Source: JACWAE01 sp963847595 (GTDB taxonomy: Bacteria; Chloroflexota; Dehalococcoidia; SZUA-161). Taken from it: a stretch of 64,000 bases of DNA. Each line of letters opens with the position of its first letter. Position 1 is the first letter of the stretch. Made by a program: the position numbers and the translations under genes. Below are positions 28,238-35,948 of this stretch, piece after piece. The DNA lies in NCBI GenBank assembly GCA_963847595.1, contig CAWKAJ010000003.1, positions 1-64,000 of the forward strand, in the 5' to 3' direction. Below the pieces are notes generated by a model, which saw only the letters and a list, made by a program, of their open reading frames with translations, searched no databases and had not been told where the DNA came from.

Positions 28238-29620
28238 TTAGAGCGTTAAGGCCTCATGCTCTTCTTCAGTGGTCTCTTCCTCAGTACCTTTATCCTCATC
28301 ACCAGGCTCGTCTGCTTCTTCCTGTGTCTCTGTTCCCGTTATCTCCGCTGCGGGTGTCTCCGCTGCGGCTTTTGCTTTGGCGTCCTCTATTTCCTTGAGC
28401 TTAAGAGCCTGATCAGGCCATATCACCTGCATGGGCATGATCGCCACCACCGGCGAGCGGCTGTGGGTGAAGACAACCGGCGCTGTGGGACTCGTGCAGG
28501 CCATCGTTATCAGGCCTTCCTTATGGTAGGCATACTCCTGGAGGTACTCCATGTTGACCGCTATCCTGCTGCCGCCATTGAAGGTATGCACTGGGATAGT
28601 GGTTTCAACGTTGCCCTCCTTGGTCTCGCAAGACAGCACCATCTTGTCTTCATTCCACACCATGCGCACGGATGTGCCTTTGTCCTTAGACGGCACCTCG
28701 ATGCGCCGCAACGCCCTCTCGAGGTCCGCTCCGAAGAGCTGCACCTTCTGGGCCGTGCTCGCTGATGCCGATTTAATGAACTCCTTGAAGTTGGGCGGCG
28801 TGCCCTGGGTAGTCTTAGCCAGCATGGAAACGGTGCCGAACTTCACCAGGATAAGTATCGGGCTTACCTCGATATCCATGTTCCCTTTGTTCACGACCAG
28901 TTCGGCAATGCCCCCTACCTTGGAGAGGTCATCCGGCATCGGTCTTGGGGCTTTCCGCCATAGATGGGCCAGGGTGTCAACGACCTTTGCCGGCAGCAGG
29001 ATGGAGCTTATGCCATCTGAAGACGGCCACCCTACCGTTAGGGTCTTGAACGCCATCCTGAAGCCATCTCCCGCGCCAACTTCAAGCGGGCTACCCAGGA
29101 AGAGGATAACGCTGCTGAGCACGGGCTTAGCTTCTTCCTGGGCACAGTAATCCAGCATCGACACTAAAGCAGGGACCAGTATGTCGGCAGAGACGGAGTG
29201 CCTCATCACGGGTTTAATTTCCGGTATCACGGGGTAGTCATCGACACTCTCTGTACCATACGTGGCGCTGCCTTCCGGCCAGGTCAAAGACACGGTATTG
29301 CCCTGCATCTCGATCGTCACCTCTTGGTTCCCCGGGACATACGCCAGGAGCTTGGATACCTGCTTAAAGGGCAGCAAGTACCGGCCTAATGTAGCCTCAG
29401 GCAGGTCCACCATCACGGCTATGTCCAGGTCAGTGGCTACAGCCCGCCCATCCTGCAGCATGACGTTGCGCAGAACAGGCCAGGTGCGCTCTTTCCTCGT
29501 GGAAGTTTTGCTGCGACCGCGTCTGTCCTTAACCGTGGTCTGTACCTTCTCTACCTTCGGCTTAGTCAGCCCCTCCAGCAGCCCCAGGGCATTACGGAGT
29601 TTTAGAACTTCTACTTGCAT
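28238..29620 (-). CDS. Beta sliding clamp-like protein (DnaN homologue)
   Basis: 460 residues from ATG 29620 behind AAGGGGGTGAAAGAG. The fold resembles DNA polymerase III beta: WPVLRNVMLQDGRAVATDLD near residue 45, a middle domain, and the C-terminal signature VNMEYLQEY ... PVVFTHS ... VVAIMPMQV, close to DnaN. An acidic tail of about 55 residues (EEADEPGDEDKGTEEETTEE) is an addition. A private clamp inside this operon suggests the module recruits or retools replication or repair polymerases. Clamp identity rests on the C-terminal motif and overall layout. Confidence 0.75.
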   Translation of the reverse strand: MQVEVLKLRNALGLLEGLTKPKVEKVQTTVKDRRGRSKTSTRKERTWPVLRNVMLQDGRAVATDLDIAVMVDLPEATLGRYLLPFKQVSKLLAYVPGNQEVTIEMQGNTVSLTWPEGSATYGTESVDDYPVIPEIKPVMRHSVSADILVPALVSMLDYCAQEEAKPVLSSVILFLGSPLEVGAGDGFRMAFKTLTVGWPSSDGISSILLPAKVVDTLAHLWRKAPRPMPDDLSKVGGIAELVVNKGNMDIEVSPILILVKFGTVSMLAKTTQGTPPNFKEFIKSASASTAQKVQLFGADLERALRRIEVPSKDKGTSVRMVWNEDKMVLSCETKEGNVETTIPVHTFNGGSRIAVNMEYLQEYAYHKEGLITMACTSPTAPVVFTHSRSPVVAIMPMQVIWPDQALKLKEIEDAKAKAAAETPAAEITGTETQEEADEPGDEDKGTEEETTEEEHEALTL

Positions 29621-29735
29621 CTCTTTCACCCCCTTTCTCGGGCATAATTCTTTCCACAAAAGCGGAGCCCAACCCGCCTTTTTGCACAAAATCAGTAGAC
29701 TAATATGCCAGAAAATATGCCAGTTTGAAGCTGAT

Positions 29736-30047
29736 TTATTCGTCGAACCACTTGGGTTGCTGCGATTTGGGCGCTTCATCCTTGGCCTTAGACCTGGACC
29801 CTCCGCCAGTGGCGGATCCTGCGGGCAGCGCTGCAGCCGGCGGGGGTTCGATGATGGGGGCTTTGGGGTTCTTGGGGGCTGTGCTCCACTTTACCTCTGC
29901 CAACTGGACCAACGCCGGCAGCTCGGCAGAGACCGACACGATATCCCCCTCTACAGTGGAGAAGACGGGGTCGCACTCCGGGCTCTGAATACCTACTGTT
30001 CCGCGGCCATCTTTAAGCACAATGACCACTTTGATCTCGGACGCCAT
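29736..30047 (-). CDS. Small protein in the PRTRC operon (possible protein E counterpart)
   Basis: 103 residues, ATG behind GAGGAGGTGAACC. The first 60 residues look like a small beta-rich domain (IKVVIVLKDGRGTVGIQ; SVSAELPALVQLAEVKW), followed by a Pro/Ala/Gly-rich linker and a charged end. The position immediately after ThiF and the beta-strand plus pAELxA-like pattern weakly recall PRTRC protein E. That assignment is tentative. Confidence 0.5.
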   Translation of the reverse strand: MASEIKVVIVLKDGRGTVGIQSPECDPVFSTVEGDIVSVSAELPALVQLAEVKWSTAPKNPKAPIIEPPPAAALPAGSATGGGSRSKAKDEAPKSQQPKWFDE

Positions 30048-30050
30048 GGT

Positions 30051-30866
30051 TCACCTCCTCTCTTTTGGTTTTCTTTCATAAGTCAATCCTTTGACATTTC
30101 TCCTCAGCATAGCGGCCACGTTTTCAGGGTTAGCGAGGGTAGGCGTCAGCGTGCCGGTGTCCATATCGAGCGCGAGTTGCATCCAGGGGCATGTGCCGTT
30201 GAGCACGCGCCGCACCACCTCGAGCGCCAGGGCGCCCATGCACTGATTTATGGTCGGACTTTGCTCATCCCGCGCCACAGCTTCAGCGCACGCGGGCGCC
30301 GCCGGCAACTCCAGTAAGAGGTCAGGATATTGCTCGGTGGGCAGAGGCAGGGCATAGCACACCTCTGAGGTTGTTTCGAAGGTCTTGTTGACATATTCTC
30401 CGGGACAGTTACCGATGATCACCTGCCCGAAGTTGCGTCCATTTCCTGCATCTATCCACCAGCCGTGGGGATTGTTGTCATTTGCCCGGTATCTCTTCGT
30501 TAGCTTATCCGCGATATCCCTGCGGGCCAGGCCGTTGTCAACGCAGCCCACTATGATCTCCGGCACGGTGTCAAGTGTGGATATCGGTTGCGTGAGGTAC
30601 GCTATGCGGCGATGGTATTTCGTGCATAAGCGCCTAGCCAGGGCCTCGCTTTTCAGCATCCCGAGCTCATTCTTGTAGAAATTCTGCCGCACCAGGTTCT
30701 GCTCCTCGACGTGGTCGTGGTCGACGAGCAGAATCACGACATCGCTCTCCAGGAGCCGACACAGGCCTTCCGCCACGAAACCGCCCGTGCCGCCACAGCC
30801 TACGACGCAGACCTTGAGGGGCAGGTTAGTGTACTGGGGCAGTAGATGATTATTGAGCTTATACAT
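30051..30866 (-). CDS. PRTRC ThiF-family (E1-like) activating enzyme
   Basis: 271 residues from ATG 30866, behind GAGGTG. VCVVGCGGTGGFVAEGL is the ATP-binding Rossmann loop; VDHDHVEEQNLVRQNF and KSEALARRL match the E1/ThiF nucleotide pocket; GCVDNGLARR supplies the Mg-binding Asp. PACAEAVARDEQSPTINQCM contains the likely catalytic Cys and the family Q-x-x-x-N ending. It should adenylate the C-terminus of a ubiquitin-like protein and form a thioester. The start overlaps the upstream JAMM gene by 8 bp. Confidence 0.9.
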   Translation of the reverse strand: MYKLNNHLLPQYTNLPLKVCVVGCGGTGGFVAEGLCRLLESDVVILLVDHDHVEEQNLVRQNFYKNELGMLKSEALARRLCTKYHRRIAYLTQPISTLDTVPEIIVGCVDNGLARRDIADKLTKRYRANDNNPHGWWIDAGNGRNFGQVIIGNCPGEYVNKTFETTSEVCYALPLPTEQYPDLLLELPAAPACAEAVARDEQSPTINQCMGALALEVVRRVLNGTCPWMQLALDMDTGTLTPTLANPENVAAMLRRNVKGLTYERKPKERR

Positions 30867-31410
30867 TAGCGAACACCTCATTAAGGCTCATGTTATCGTA
30901 GTAGCCGTAGACGCCGATGCGCACCTCGATATCCGGTATCATCTGGTTGAGATTGCCCACCACGGCGTAGATCTGGAGCCCCAGCTCGTCGCGGTTATCT
31001 ATCCCACTGAAGAAAGAGTGCATCAGGCCGTGGCTGTGCAGCTCCATGACGGTATCGGGCACGCGCTCATACAGGCAGGAAGCGGCATCCCCTACCTGCT
31101 TGGGGTAAAGCAGTTGATATCCGTCATGCCACGCTACCGCCAGGTATTGTTCGCGAAGGGCATCATTCATCATGTGCGATATGGCGGCGTGATAGATGGC
31201 CCAGGGGATTTTGCCCTGCTTCAACACCACCAGGGACCGCATGGGCTGGAGACCTCTGACCCGGCCTTCGCCCACGCAGACGGTAGCGTTGATAAAGCGG
31301 TTCTCAGCCCTGATGAAGACGCCGTTGGCGCCCACTACATAGTCATAGTACAGGCCAGGCTCACCCACCAGGCCTTTGTCTGTGAAGTACCGGTACCCCA
31401 CTTCATTCAT
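30859..31410 (-). CDS. PRTRC protein A, JAMM/MPN metalloprotease-like
   Basis: 183 residues. VMELHSHGLMHSFFSGIDNR holds a complete JAMM motif: Glu, then HSH, seven residues, Ser, two residues, Asp. This is the zinc site of Mov34/MPN isopeptidases that remove or mature ubiquitin-like tags. The N-terminal 100 residues (YDYVVGANGVFIRAENRFI) precede the metal site as in PRTRC A. It overlaps the ThiF gene and follows the E2-like gene by 11 bp, indicating a shared pathway. Confidence 0.88.
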   Translation of the reverse strand: MNEVGYRYFTDKGLVGEPGLYYDYVVGANGVFIRAENRFINATVCVGEGRVRGLQPMRSLVVLKQGKIPWAIYHAAISHMMNDALREQYLAVAWHDGYQLLYPKQVGDAASCLYERVPDTVMELHSHGLMHSFFSGIDNRDELGLQIYAVVGNLNQMIPDIEVRIGVYGYYDNMSLNEVFANV

Positions 31411-31421
31411 GCCGTTATTTC

Positions 31422-32183
31422 CTACTCTTCAGCATCGGCTATCTCCCATTCTTCACCCTGGGGCAGCTCATTCACTAAATCGAAAGTCTGCTCAGCTCCA
31501 TTTACCTTACGGTTGGAGAAGACATCCCGCAGGGTGCCAATCGGCATGAGGTCATCGAGGGGATATTTTTTCTTGCCGTCCAGCTCTCTCCACAGCTTCA
31601 TCATGTCATTGCCGTATTTCTTGGAGCGGCTGGCTCTATCCGTAACGGCCGTGAAAAAGCTGATCATGAAGGACTTTGGGATCTCCTCTATCTTCGCCGG
31701 GTACTTGTTGGAGCCTGCGCACGTAGTGCCATCAGCGTAGGTGTTGAAAAATGGCGCATGGTAGACGAGGGCCTTCATGTTGATAGGCCTTCTCTTGGCC
31801 GCATACACGCGTGGCGCCTGGCTCGGCCGGCAGACGAAGATGAGGCCCGGCATGGGTACCTGGAATCGGAGCGCAGGCTTAAAGGCGTCCGGCACCAACG
31901 CTACAGGCCATATGCGGGCATCTTGCCATAGCGCTACCTGGCCCGGGCCCCAGCACAGCGTGTCGCGCGGCAGCAGCCCCGATATCAGGCTTGTCTCTCC
32001 CAACATCGCCAGCGCAACGTCCCGGGCAGAGACTACGCGCGTGGAGATCACGCCGTCGCCGCAAAAGTGCGCCACAACAGTAGTGTCATAGAAGTCTAAT
32101 CTGACCCTCAGCTGGTCCGGCGCCACCTGTAAAGGCTCCGGCAAGCTCCATTGGAGCGCTTCGGGTTCGTTTGTTAGCGTCAT
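31422..32183 (-). CDS. PRTRC protein B (E2-like)
   Basis: 253 residues from ATG 32183 behind TGGAGGTGGCG. The family core ALVYHAPFFNTYADGTTCAG parallels the E2 active-site segment (N-x-Y-x-x-G-x-x-C), so the Cys in TTCAG is the predicted thioester residue. Upstream segments (LCWGPGQVALWQD; PMPGLIFVC) match PRTRC B beta strands. Its start lies inside the 3' end of the previous gene. Known PRTRC B function is unproven; an E2-like conjugating role is inference from this motif and the E1/JAMM neighbours. Confidence 0.82.
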   Translation of the reverse strand: MTLTNEPEALQWSLPEPLQVAPDQLRVRLDFYDTTVVAHFCGDGVISTRVVSARDVALAMLGETSLISGLLPRDTLCWGPGQVALWQDARIWPVALVPDAFKPALRFQVPMPGLIFVCRPSQAPRVYAAKRRPINMKALVYHAPFFNTYADGTTCAGSNKYPAKIEEIPKSFMISFFTAVTDRASRSKKYGNDMMKLWRELDGKKKYPLDDLMPIGTLRDVFSNRKVNGAEQTFDLVNELPQGEEWEIADAEE

Positions 32184-33294
32184 CGCCACCTCCAATCATT
32201 TTCCCGGGGCAGCCCATCATGATTTCCTCCAGCACGTCCGTATCGACCTGTATGCCGCCCTCTTTACCTGTGAGAACGGTGCGGTTAACGACCTCTATGG
32301 CGTCAGCTCGCAGTTTGGGGCTGCTGCTGGCCTTCAACAGGCGCAGGTGGTTCTCCCCCACCTTCTCAAACGTGAAGCCCAGCGGGGCTGTCCAGAGTCC
32401 TCCGATGCTTAAATTACGCACCAGGCTCACCAGCCAGTCCACGTCTGACCTGCGAGGCTTAAATACCGGCTCGGGCCTGGCTTTAGCAGGCTTGGTGGTG
32501 CGCTTCTTCTGCCTTTCCTCCAGGAAGTCTACCAGCTCCGCGAAATGAGCCGGCATATCCTCTTCGAGCCAGTAGTAGAATGCGCTTACCTTTTCCTCTA
32601 TGGCCTGCGCCTTAAGCCAACCCTGCCTGATGGCATCGACGTTTTCCCTTGTCCATTCCAAATCAACGCCGCCCTGCATCACCTGCTCTTCGTCATTGTC
32701 ATGGAAGCAATCTCCACAATCGAAGTTCAGAATGTTGCTAACGTCGCTGAGGGCCTCAAAGCGCGTGCTCTGCACCAAAAGGCGTACATCATCATGGCTA
32801 ATGCCACCAGGTGGGACCCGGGCGAGATATTCCCTGCGCACAAGCTTGCTGCAGGCGTCCGCCAGGGCCACCCGCTCTCCCTCTGGCGAGGCGACAGTTC
32901 CATACGGGTCAGCCAGCATGTACGCCGCGAGCATTAAGCCTTTGCGGTAATCACCTTCTGCTATCTCATGGTAAGCGTCCCAGTTGATCGATAGCGTCAC
33001 GACGGGTATTTGGCTGCAAAGGTCGTAATAGTCGTCGTGCAAGCCATCGATGAAACCAGGATGCAGAGGAAAGTACCGCGGCTCGAACGCGTTGGCGAAC
33101 AGCATCATCTTATTCGCTGCGCCCGCCCTGCTTCTTACCTCGGCCTCTATATCGGGAGTGAATTCCTTCACTATGCGCATAAATTCCGCATAGTTTTCGC
33201 TGGTCAGCAATAAGTCCCGGAGGTCGCGGAGAGAGGGCGGGGCAGCACGGCGGATGAGCTTCTGGCTTAAGGTTGCAAGTGCAGAAGTTGCCAC
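32086..33294 (-). CDS. Hypothetical protein of the PRTRC operon
   Basis: 402 residues from GTG 33294 behind AAGAAGGCGG. Mostly helical, with FDCGDCFHDNDEEQ near residue 190 (a Cys/His/acidic patch that could bind metal) and a basic KKRTTKPAKARP linker near 265. It overlaps the E2-like gene by 98 bp, an unusually long overlap. It occupies the position where other PRTRC loci carry protein F or the ParB-like protein, but I see no sequence match that proves either. Confidence 0.7.
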   Translation of the reverse strand: MATSALATLSQKLIRRAAPPSLRDLRDLLLTSENYAEFMRIVKEFTPDIEAEVRSRAGAANKMMLFANAFEPRYFPLHPGFIDGLHDDYYDLCSQIPVVTLSINWDAYHEIAEGDYRKGLMLAAYMLADPYGTVASPEGERVALADACSKLVRREYLARVPPGGISHDDVRLLVQSTRFEALSDVSNILNFDCGDCFHDNDEEQVMQGGVDLEWTRENVDAIRQGWLKAQAIEEKVSAFYYWLEEDMPAHFAELVDFLEERQKKRTTKPAKARPEPVFKPRRSDVDWLVSLVRNLSIGGLWTAPLGFTFEKVGENHLRLLKASSSPKLRADAIEVVNRTVLTGKEGGIQVDTDVLEEIMMGCPGKMIGGGDDANKRTRSAPMELAGAFTGGAGPAEGQIRLL

Positions 33295-33488
33295 AATAAC
33301 GCTACCGCCTTCTTAGTGTCTTCCGCATATACGTCGGCTGCCCTGGCTGCGTCCTGGATCTCTTTCATGTTCAGGCTCATGAGGTCGTCGTCGAGGGAGC
33401 CATCGGGCTTAGCGAACTTCCTGGCCAGCTCGATGATTTCGATGTGGTGCTCCGGCAGCCGCTTTAGGGCTTCGACGTAGTTTCCCAT
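33267..33488 (-). CDS. Small helical protein of the PRTRC operon
   Basis: 73 residues, ATG behind AGGGAAGG. All-helical look (HHIEIIELARKFAKPDGSLD; EIQDAARAADVYAEDTKKAV). Ends 28 bp inside the following 402-residue gene. No family recognised. Confidence 0.6.
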   Translation of the reverse strand: MGNYVEALKRLPEHHIEIIELARKFAKPDGSLDDDLMSLNMKEIQDAARAADVYAEDTKKAVALLWQLLHLQP

Positions 33489-33503
33489 AAATTAGCCTTC
33501 CCT

Positions 33504-33911
33504 TTATGTTTGGAGTACCGGCACCGGGATACTTACCAGCCTGCCATTCTCGTAGGTATAGTTAACAGGGTCTTCGCTCTCCGTTATCCGCGACTCCACC
33601 GCGGCGGTCCAGCGCTTGGCCAGGTCACAGGCATACATAACCGCCTCTTCCTTTGTAGCCAGGCGTATGCCATTATCTACCCAGTCCGGGTCTTCAGCGG
33701 TTGCGATCTGAACCTTCCAGGAGCCTGAGCCTTTAGTGCCCACCCGGCGCTTGAACTCGTAGGACGAGGTTTCTCCCGTCTTACGCTCGATGGTCTCAGC
33801 ATTGGCCAGCTCCGGAAAGAAGCTCTCCATCATGCGCTTGACCTCTTCCACAGAGCGGTTCGGATCAGGGTCGGGGAATGTCCTGCCGTCTACAATGAAT
33901 TCACGAGCCAT
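33504..33911 (-). CDS. PRTRC protein C, ubiquitin-like, with C-terminal extension
   Basis: 135 residues, ATG behind AAAGGAGGTGAATC. Residues 1-61 match PRTRC protein C: FPDPDPNRSVEEVKRMMESF, FPELANAETIE, then YEFKRRVGTKG. As I recall the family, the chain usually ends at or close to GTKG. Here SGSWKVQIATAEDPDWVDNG and about 70 more residues follow, including an EEAVMYACDLAKRW helix. So the ubiquitin-like part may need proteolytic maturation after GTKG, a job suited to the JAMM protein at 30859. That step is inference. Confidence 0.85.
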   Translation of the reverse strand: MAREFIVDGRTFPDPDPNRSVEEVKRMMESFFPELANAETIERKTGETSSYEFKRRVGTKGSGSWKVQIATAEDPDWVDNGIRLATKEEAVMYACDLAKRWTAAVESRITESEDPVNYTYENGRLVSIPVPVLQT

Positions 33912-33992
33912 GATTCACCTCCTTTCTGTTTTGGAATCCTAGACTCCCGACAAGGCGTAAGTGGTGTCTTGCGCCCTGTTCGGCAGCCTAGG

Positions 33993-34112
33993 TTACTGCT
34001 TAGAAAACTCCATGCCGCAACTCTGGCAACGGAACCATTTGAGTACCCCCAGCTTACCCAGAAATACTCCTATGCCGCCACAGAGAGGGCATCGTGGATT
34101 AGCTCTCGGCAT
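33993..34112 (-). CDS. 39-aa zinc-ribbon protein
   Basis: A short gene of the same operon: ATG behind ATGAGGTGAGAT, 13 bp after the preceding stop. Sequence PRCPLCGGIGVFLGKLGVLK, then WFRCQSCGMEF: a minimal zinc ribbon with two CxxC knuckles. Function unknown. Confidence 0.7.
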   Translation of the reverse strand: MPRANPRCPLCGGIGVFLGKLGVLKWFRCQSCGMEFSKQ

Positions 34113-34125
34113 ATCTCACCTCATT

Positions 34126-34476
34126 TCAGGCACATAGATGACAGGGATGCTTATGGTCCGACAGCACCTTGACTGGGGACTGTATGGGCGCCGGCTCCTT
34201 ACCTTCAGCGTAGGCGATGCATTTCTTGATGCACTCCAGCGCCTCGTCATGGTTGCACCAGCTGAAGGTAATACTCTCCACCTGGATCTGCTCAGGGCCA
34301 TCTATGACAGCTGCATATTCCTGGGCACCATCTTCGGAGAAGGCATCATTCAGGAACAGCAGTTTGCCCAAGCGGAAAGCGGTGCAGCGAGTCCAGGTGT
34401 GCTCGGTGAGCTTCTCCGCCAGGTCTTCAGGGGTTGTAACATCCGTGATACAAAAAACTCTCTGCTTATGCACCAT
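34126..34476 (-). CDS. Hypothetical protein of the PRTRC operon
   Basis: 116 residues from ATG 34476, behind AAAGGAGGTGATAGC. Contains ITDVTTPEDLAEKLTEHTWT and FRLGKLLFLNDAFSEDGAQE, a fold-like alpha/beta pattern seen in small plasmid and phage proteins. Last residues HKHPCHLCA give a HxxxCHxC cluster. No family assigned. Confidence 0.65.
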   Translation of the reverse strand: MVHKQRVFCITDVTTPEDLAEKLTEHTWTRCTAFRLGKLLFLNDAFSEDGAQEYAAVIDGPEQIQVESITFSWCNHDEALECIKKCIAYAEGKEPAPIQSPVKVLSDHKHPCHLCA

Positions 34477-34484
34477 AAACGCTA

Positions 34485-34724
34485 TCACCTCCTTTCATTT
34501 GGCTTCATGGTGGAAGCAATAATCTTAAACGCTTCGCTTATTGAGATTCCCATCCTGTCGTTTTTCGCATCGGCAATGGCGCAGGCAGTAGCGAAGTCCG
34601 TGCCCCAGAACCAGTCAGTTGTGTAGTATCCTTTCGTTCCCTCTGCTGCTATCAGCGCCCTGAATTCGCCCTTGTCGTTAACCTGGTTCTCGAGCACGAA
34701 GAAAGCTATGCGCTCGTGTTCCAT
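34485..34724 (-). CDS. Hypothetical protein of the PRTRC operon
   Basis: 79 residues; ATG 34724 behind AGGGAGGTACTC decides the start over a longer open frame. MEHERIAFFVLENQVNDKGE, then TTDWFWGTDFATACAIADAK: small alpha/beta protein of unknown function. It resembles in layout the 116-residue neighbour downstream (strand pair, then DFATA helix), perhaps a paralogue. Confidence 0.65.
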   Translation of the reverse strand: MEHERIAFFVLENQVNDKGEFRALIAAEGTKGYYTTDWFWGTDFATACAIADAKNDRMGISISEAFKIIASTMKPNERR

Positions 34725-34734
34725 GAGTACCTCC

Positions 34735-34938
34735 CTATTTGATATTGGTCTCAAAGTCGGAAATAGCTTTGTCAACCGACTCTTTGCCAACGCTGTCCGG
34801 GGCGGATACCTGGTGGCTTTCCTCGTCAGGCCCCCATCCGGCCACATCTGAATCCAAGACGTGGACTTCAATGGGGATATCGGAGTGTATAGCTTGCACC
34901 AGCCCACCCCATATGACAATTACAACTCGGGGTGGCAT
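34735..34938 (-). CDS. Hypothetical protein of the PRTRC operon
   Basis: 67 residues, ATG behind GTGGAGGTGAACT. VVIVIWGGLVQAIHSDIPIE, VHVLDSDVAGW: the strand-turn-strand with WGG and a DxDP/DSD pair is common in small plasmid and phage proteins of unknown function. Acidic tail. Ten base pairs separate it from the next gene. Confidence 0.68.
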   Translation of the reverse strand: MPPRVVIVIWGGLVQAIHSDIPIEVHVLDSDVAGWGPDEESHQVSAPDSVGKESVDKAISDFETNIK

Positions 34939-35000
34939 AGTTCACCTCCACTTTATTTCGCTGAGAAGAACGATCTGAATCTCTTTGTCGTTCACTTGAC

Positions 35001-35300
35001 TTATTCTGGCTGGATTTCAGATGAAGATGGGGATTCGGCGACCGCGGCATCATTGAAGCCCTTCAGGAACGTCAACATCTTGTGCCAGTAGGCTTCTACC
35101 GAGAGGCAATCGGTCAGAATGTGGATATCGCCGCAGTCCACGGTTATGGCTGGGAAGCCGCTCTTGTGCTCCCTGGATTTAACGGGAACACCATTGAGGT
35201 GTCTGTTAGTGATCTCGTCATAGACGGTCAGCTTTTCCTCATCGGGCTTGCCCATGATATCCCGTCGCTCGAGACGAAAAGGGTCCTTCTTCCTGGACAT
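35001..35300 (-). CDS. Hypothetical protein of the PRTRC operon
   Basis: 99 residues, ATG behind AGGAGGTGATTCC. KLTVYDEITNRHLNGVPVKS, AITVDCGDIHILTDCLSVEA: small alpha/beta protein. An acidic Ser/Pro-rich tail follows. No family recognised. Confidence 0.62.
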   Translation of the reverse strand: MSRKKDPFRLERRDIMGKPDEEKLTVYDEITNRHLNGVPVKSREHKSGFPAITVDCGDIHILTDCLSVEAYWHKMLTFLKGFNDAAVAESPSSSEIQPE

Positions 35301-35385
35301 GGAATCACCTCCTCCTAGCGGTTATTTCTTAAGAAATATGCGGGTTGACAACCCGCGGAGTCCCAGGTGGAAATATAGGGGGTTG

Positions 35386-35568
35386 CTATTTTTCCTTGAC
35401 AACCAGCTCACCCAGGCAGGTGAGGTTAGGGCATGGGCAGATGCCTTTTGGCTCTACCCCCTCGGCTCGGCAACTCTCGCCCCAGGACTTGCTCAGCTTA
35501 TTCGCATACTCGAAGTCCTTGGGGTCTGAATACTCGACCCCGCACACGTTGCACTTGAGCTTTTTCAC
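35386..35568 (-). CDS. 60-aa zinc-ribbon protein
   Basis: GTG start behind GGAGGTAACTCC; the stop TAA of the preceding gene lies inside this ribosome-binding site, so the two are translationally coupled. CNVCGVEYSDPKDFEYANKL, ESC, then CPCPNLTCLGELV give five to six Cys fit to bind zinc. Confidence 0.68.
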   Translation of the reverse strand: MKKLKCNVCGVEYSDPKDFEYANKLSKSWGESCRAEGVEPKGICPCPNLTCLGELVVKEK

Positions 35569-35572
35569 GGAG

Positions 35573-35770
35573 TTACCTCCTTTCGTGCATGGTTATGCCG
35601 TTGAGCCTTCTTATTTCAAGTTCATGGCTGAGGTGTCGAATAAGTTGGCCAGCGGATCCGAAGGACATGAAATACTCCTCAGTGGGTTCTTGGTTATGAA
35701 GTGCCCTGTTGAGGAGCGCAATACGCCGCAGCTGTTTGGCATTTGCGGGAGTGGCGTCTCGGGGGTTCAT
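35573..35770 (-). CDS. Hypothetical protein of the PRTRC operon
   Basis: 65 residues from ATG 35770, behind GGAGGGCATTGAG. NPRDATPANAKQLRRIALLN and FMSFGSAGQLIRHLSHELEI: two helices typical of small DNA-binding or structural plasmid proteins. The end of the gene forms the ribosome-binding site of the zinc-ribbon gene downstream. Confidence 0.6.
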   Translation of the reverse strand: MNPRDATPANAKQLRRIALLNRALHNQEPTEEYFMSFGSAGQLIRHLSHELEIRRLNGITMHERR

Positions 35771-35771
35771 C

Positions 35772-35918
35772 TCAATGCCCTCCTGGTGGTGATCGGACAC
35801 CTTTGCCGACTCCCCAGGGGGAGCCCGGGTTGACTATGAGCTTCTCCGCTAGAAGAGCGGTGAATTTGCTGACCAGTTCCCGTCTCTCCCCTGGCACATG
35901 AGGCGGAGCGCGACTCAC
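35772..35918 (-). CDS. Possible 48-aa protein of the PRTRC operon
   Basis: GTG-initiated frame with RRELVSKFTALLAEKLIVNP and SPWGVGKGVR. The TGA stop overlaps the GATG start of the next gene, which favours a real coupled ORF. Ribosome-binding site is weak (GGGGCAGA). Confidence 0.42.
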   Translation of the reverse strand: MSRAPPHVPGERRELVSKFTALLAEKLIVNPGSPWGVGKGVRSPPGGH

Positions 35919-35948
35919 TCTGCCCCAGGATGCCAGGGCGAAGATGCC

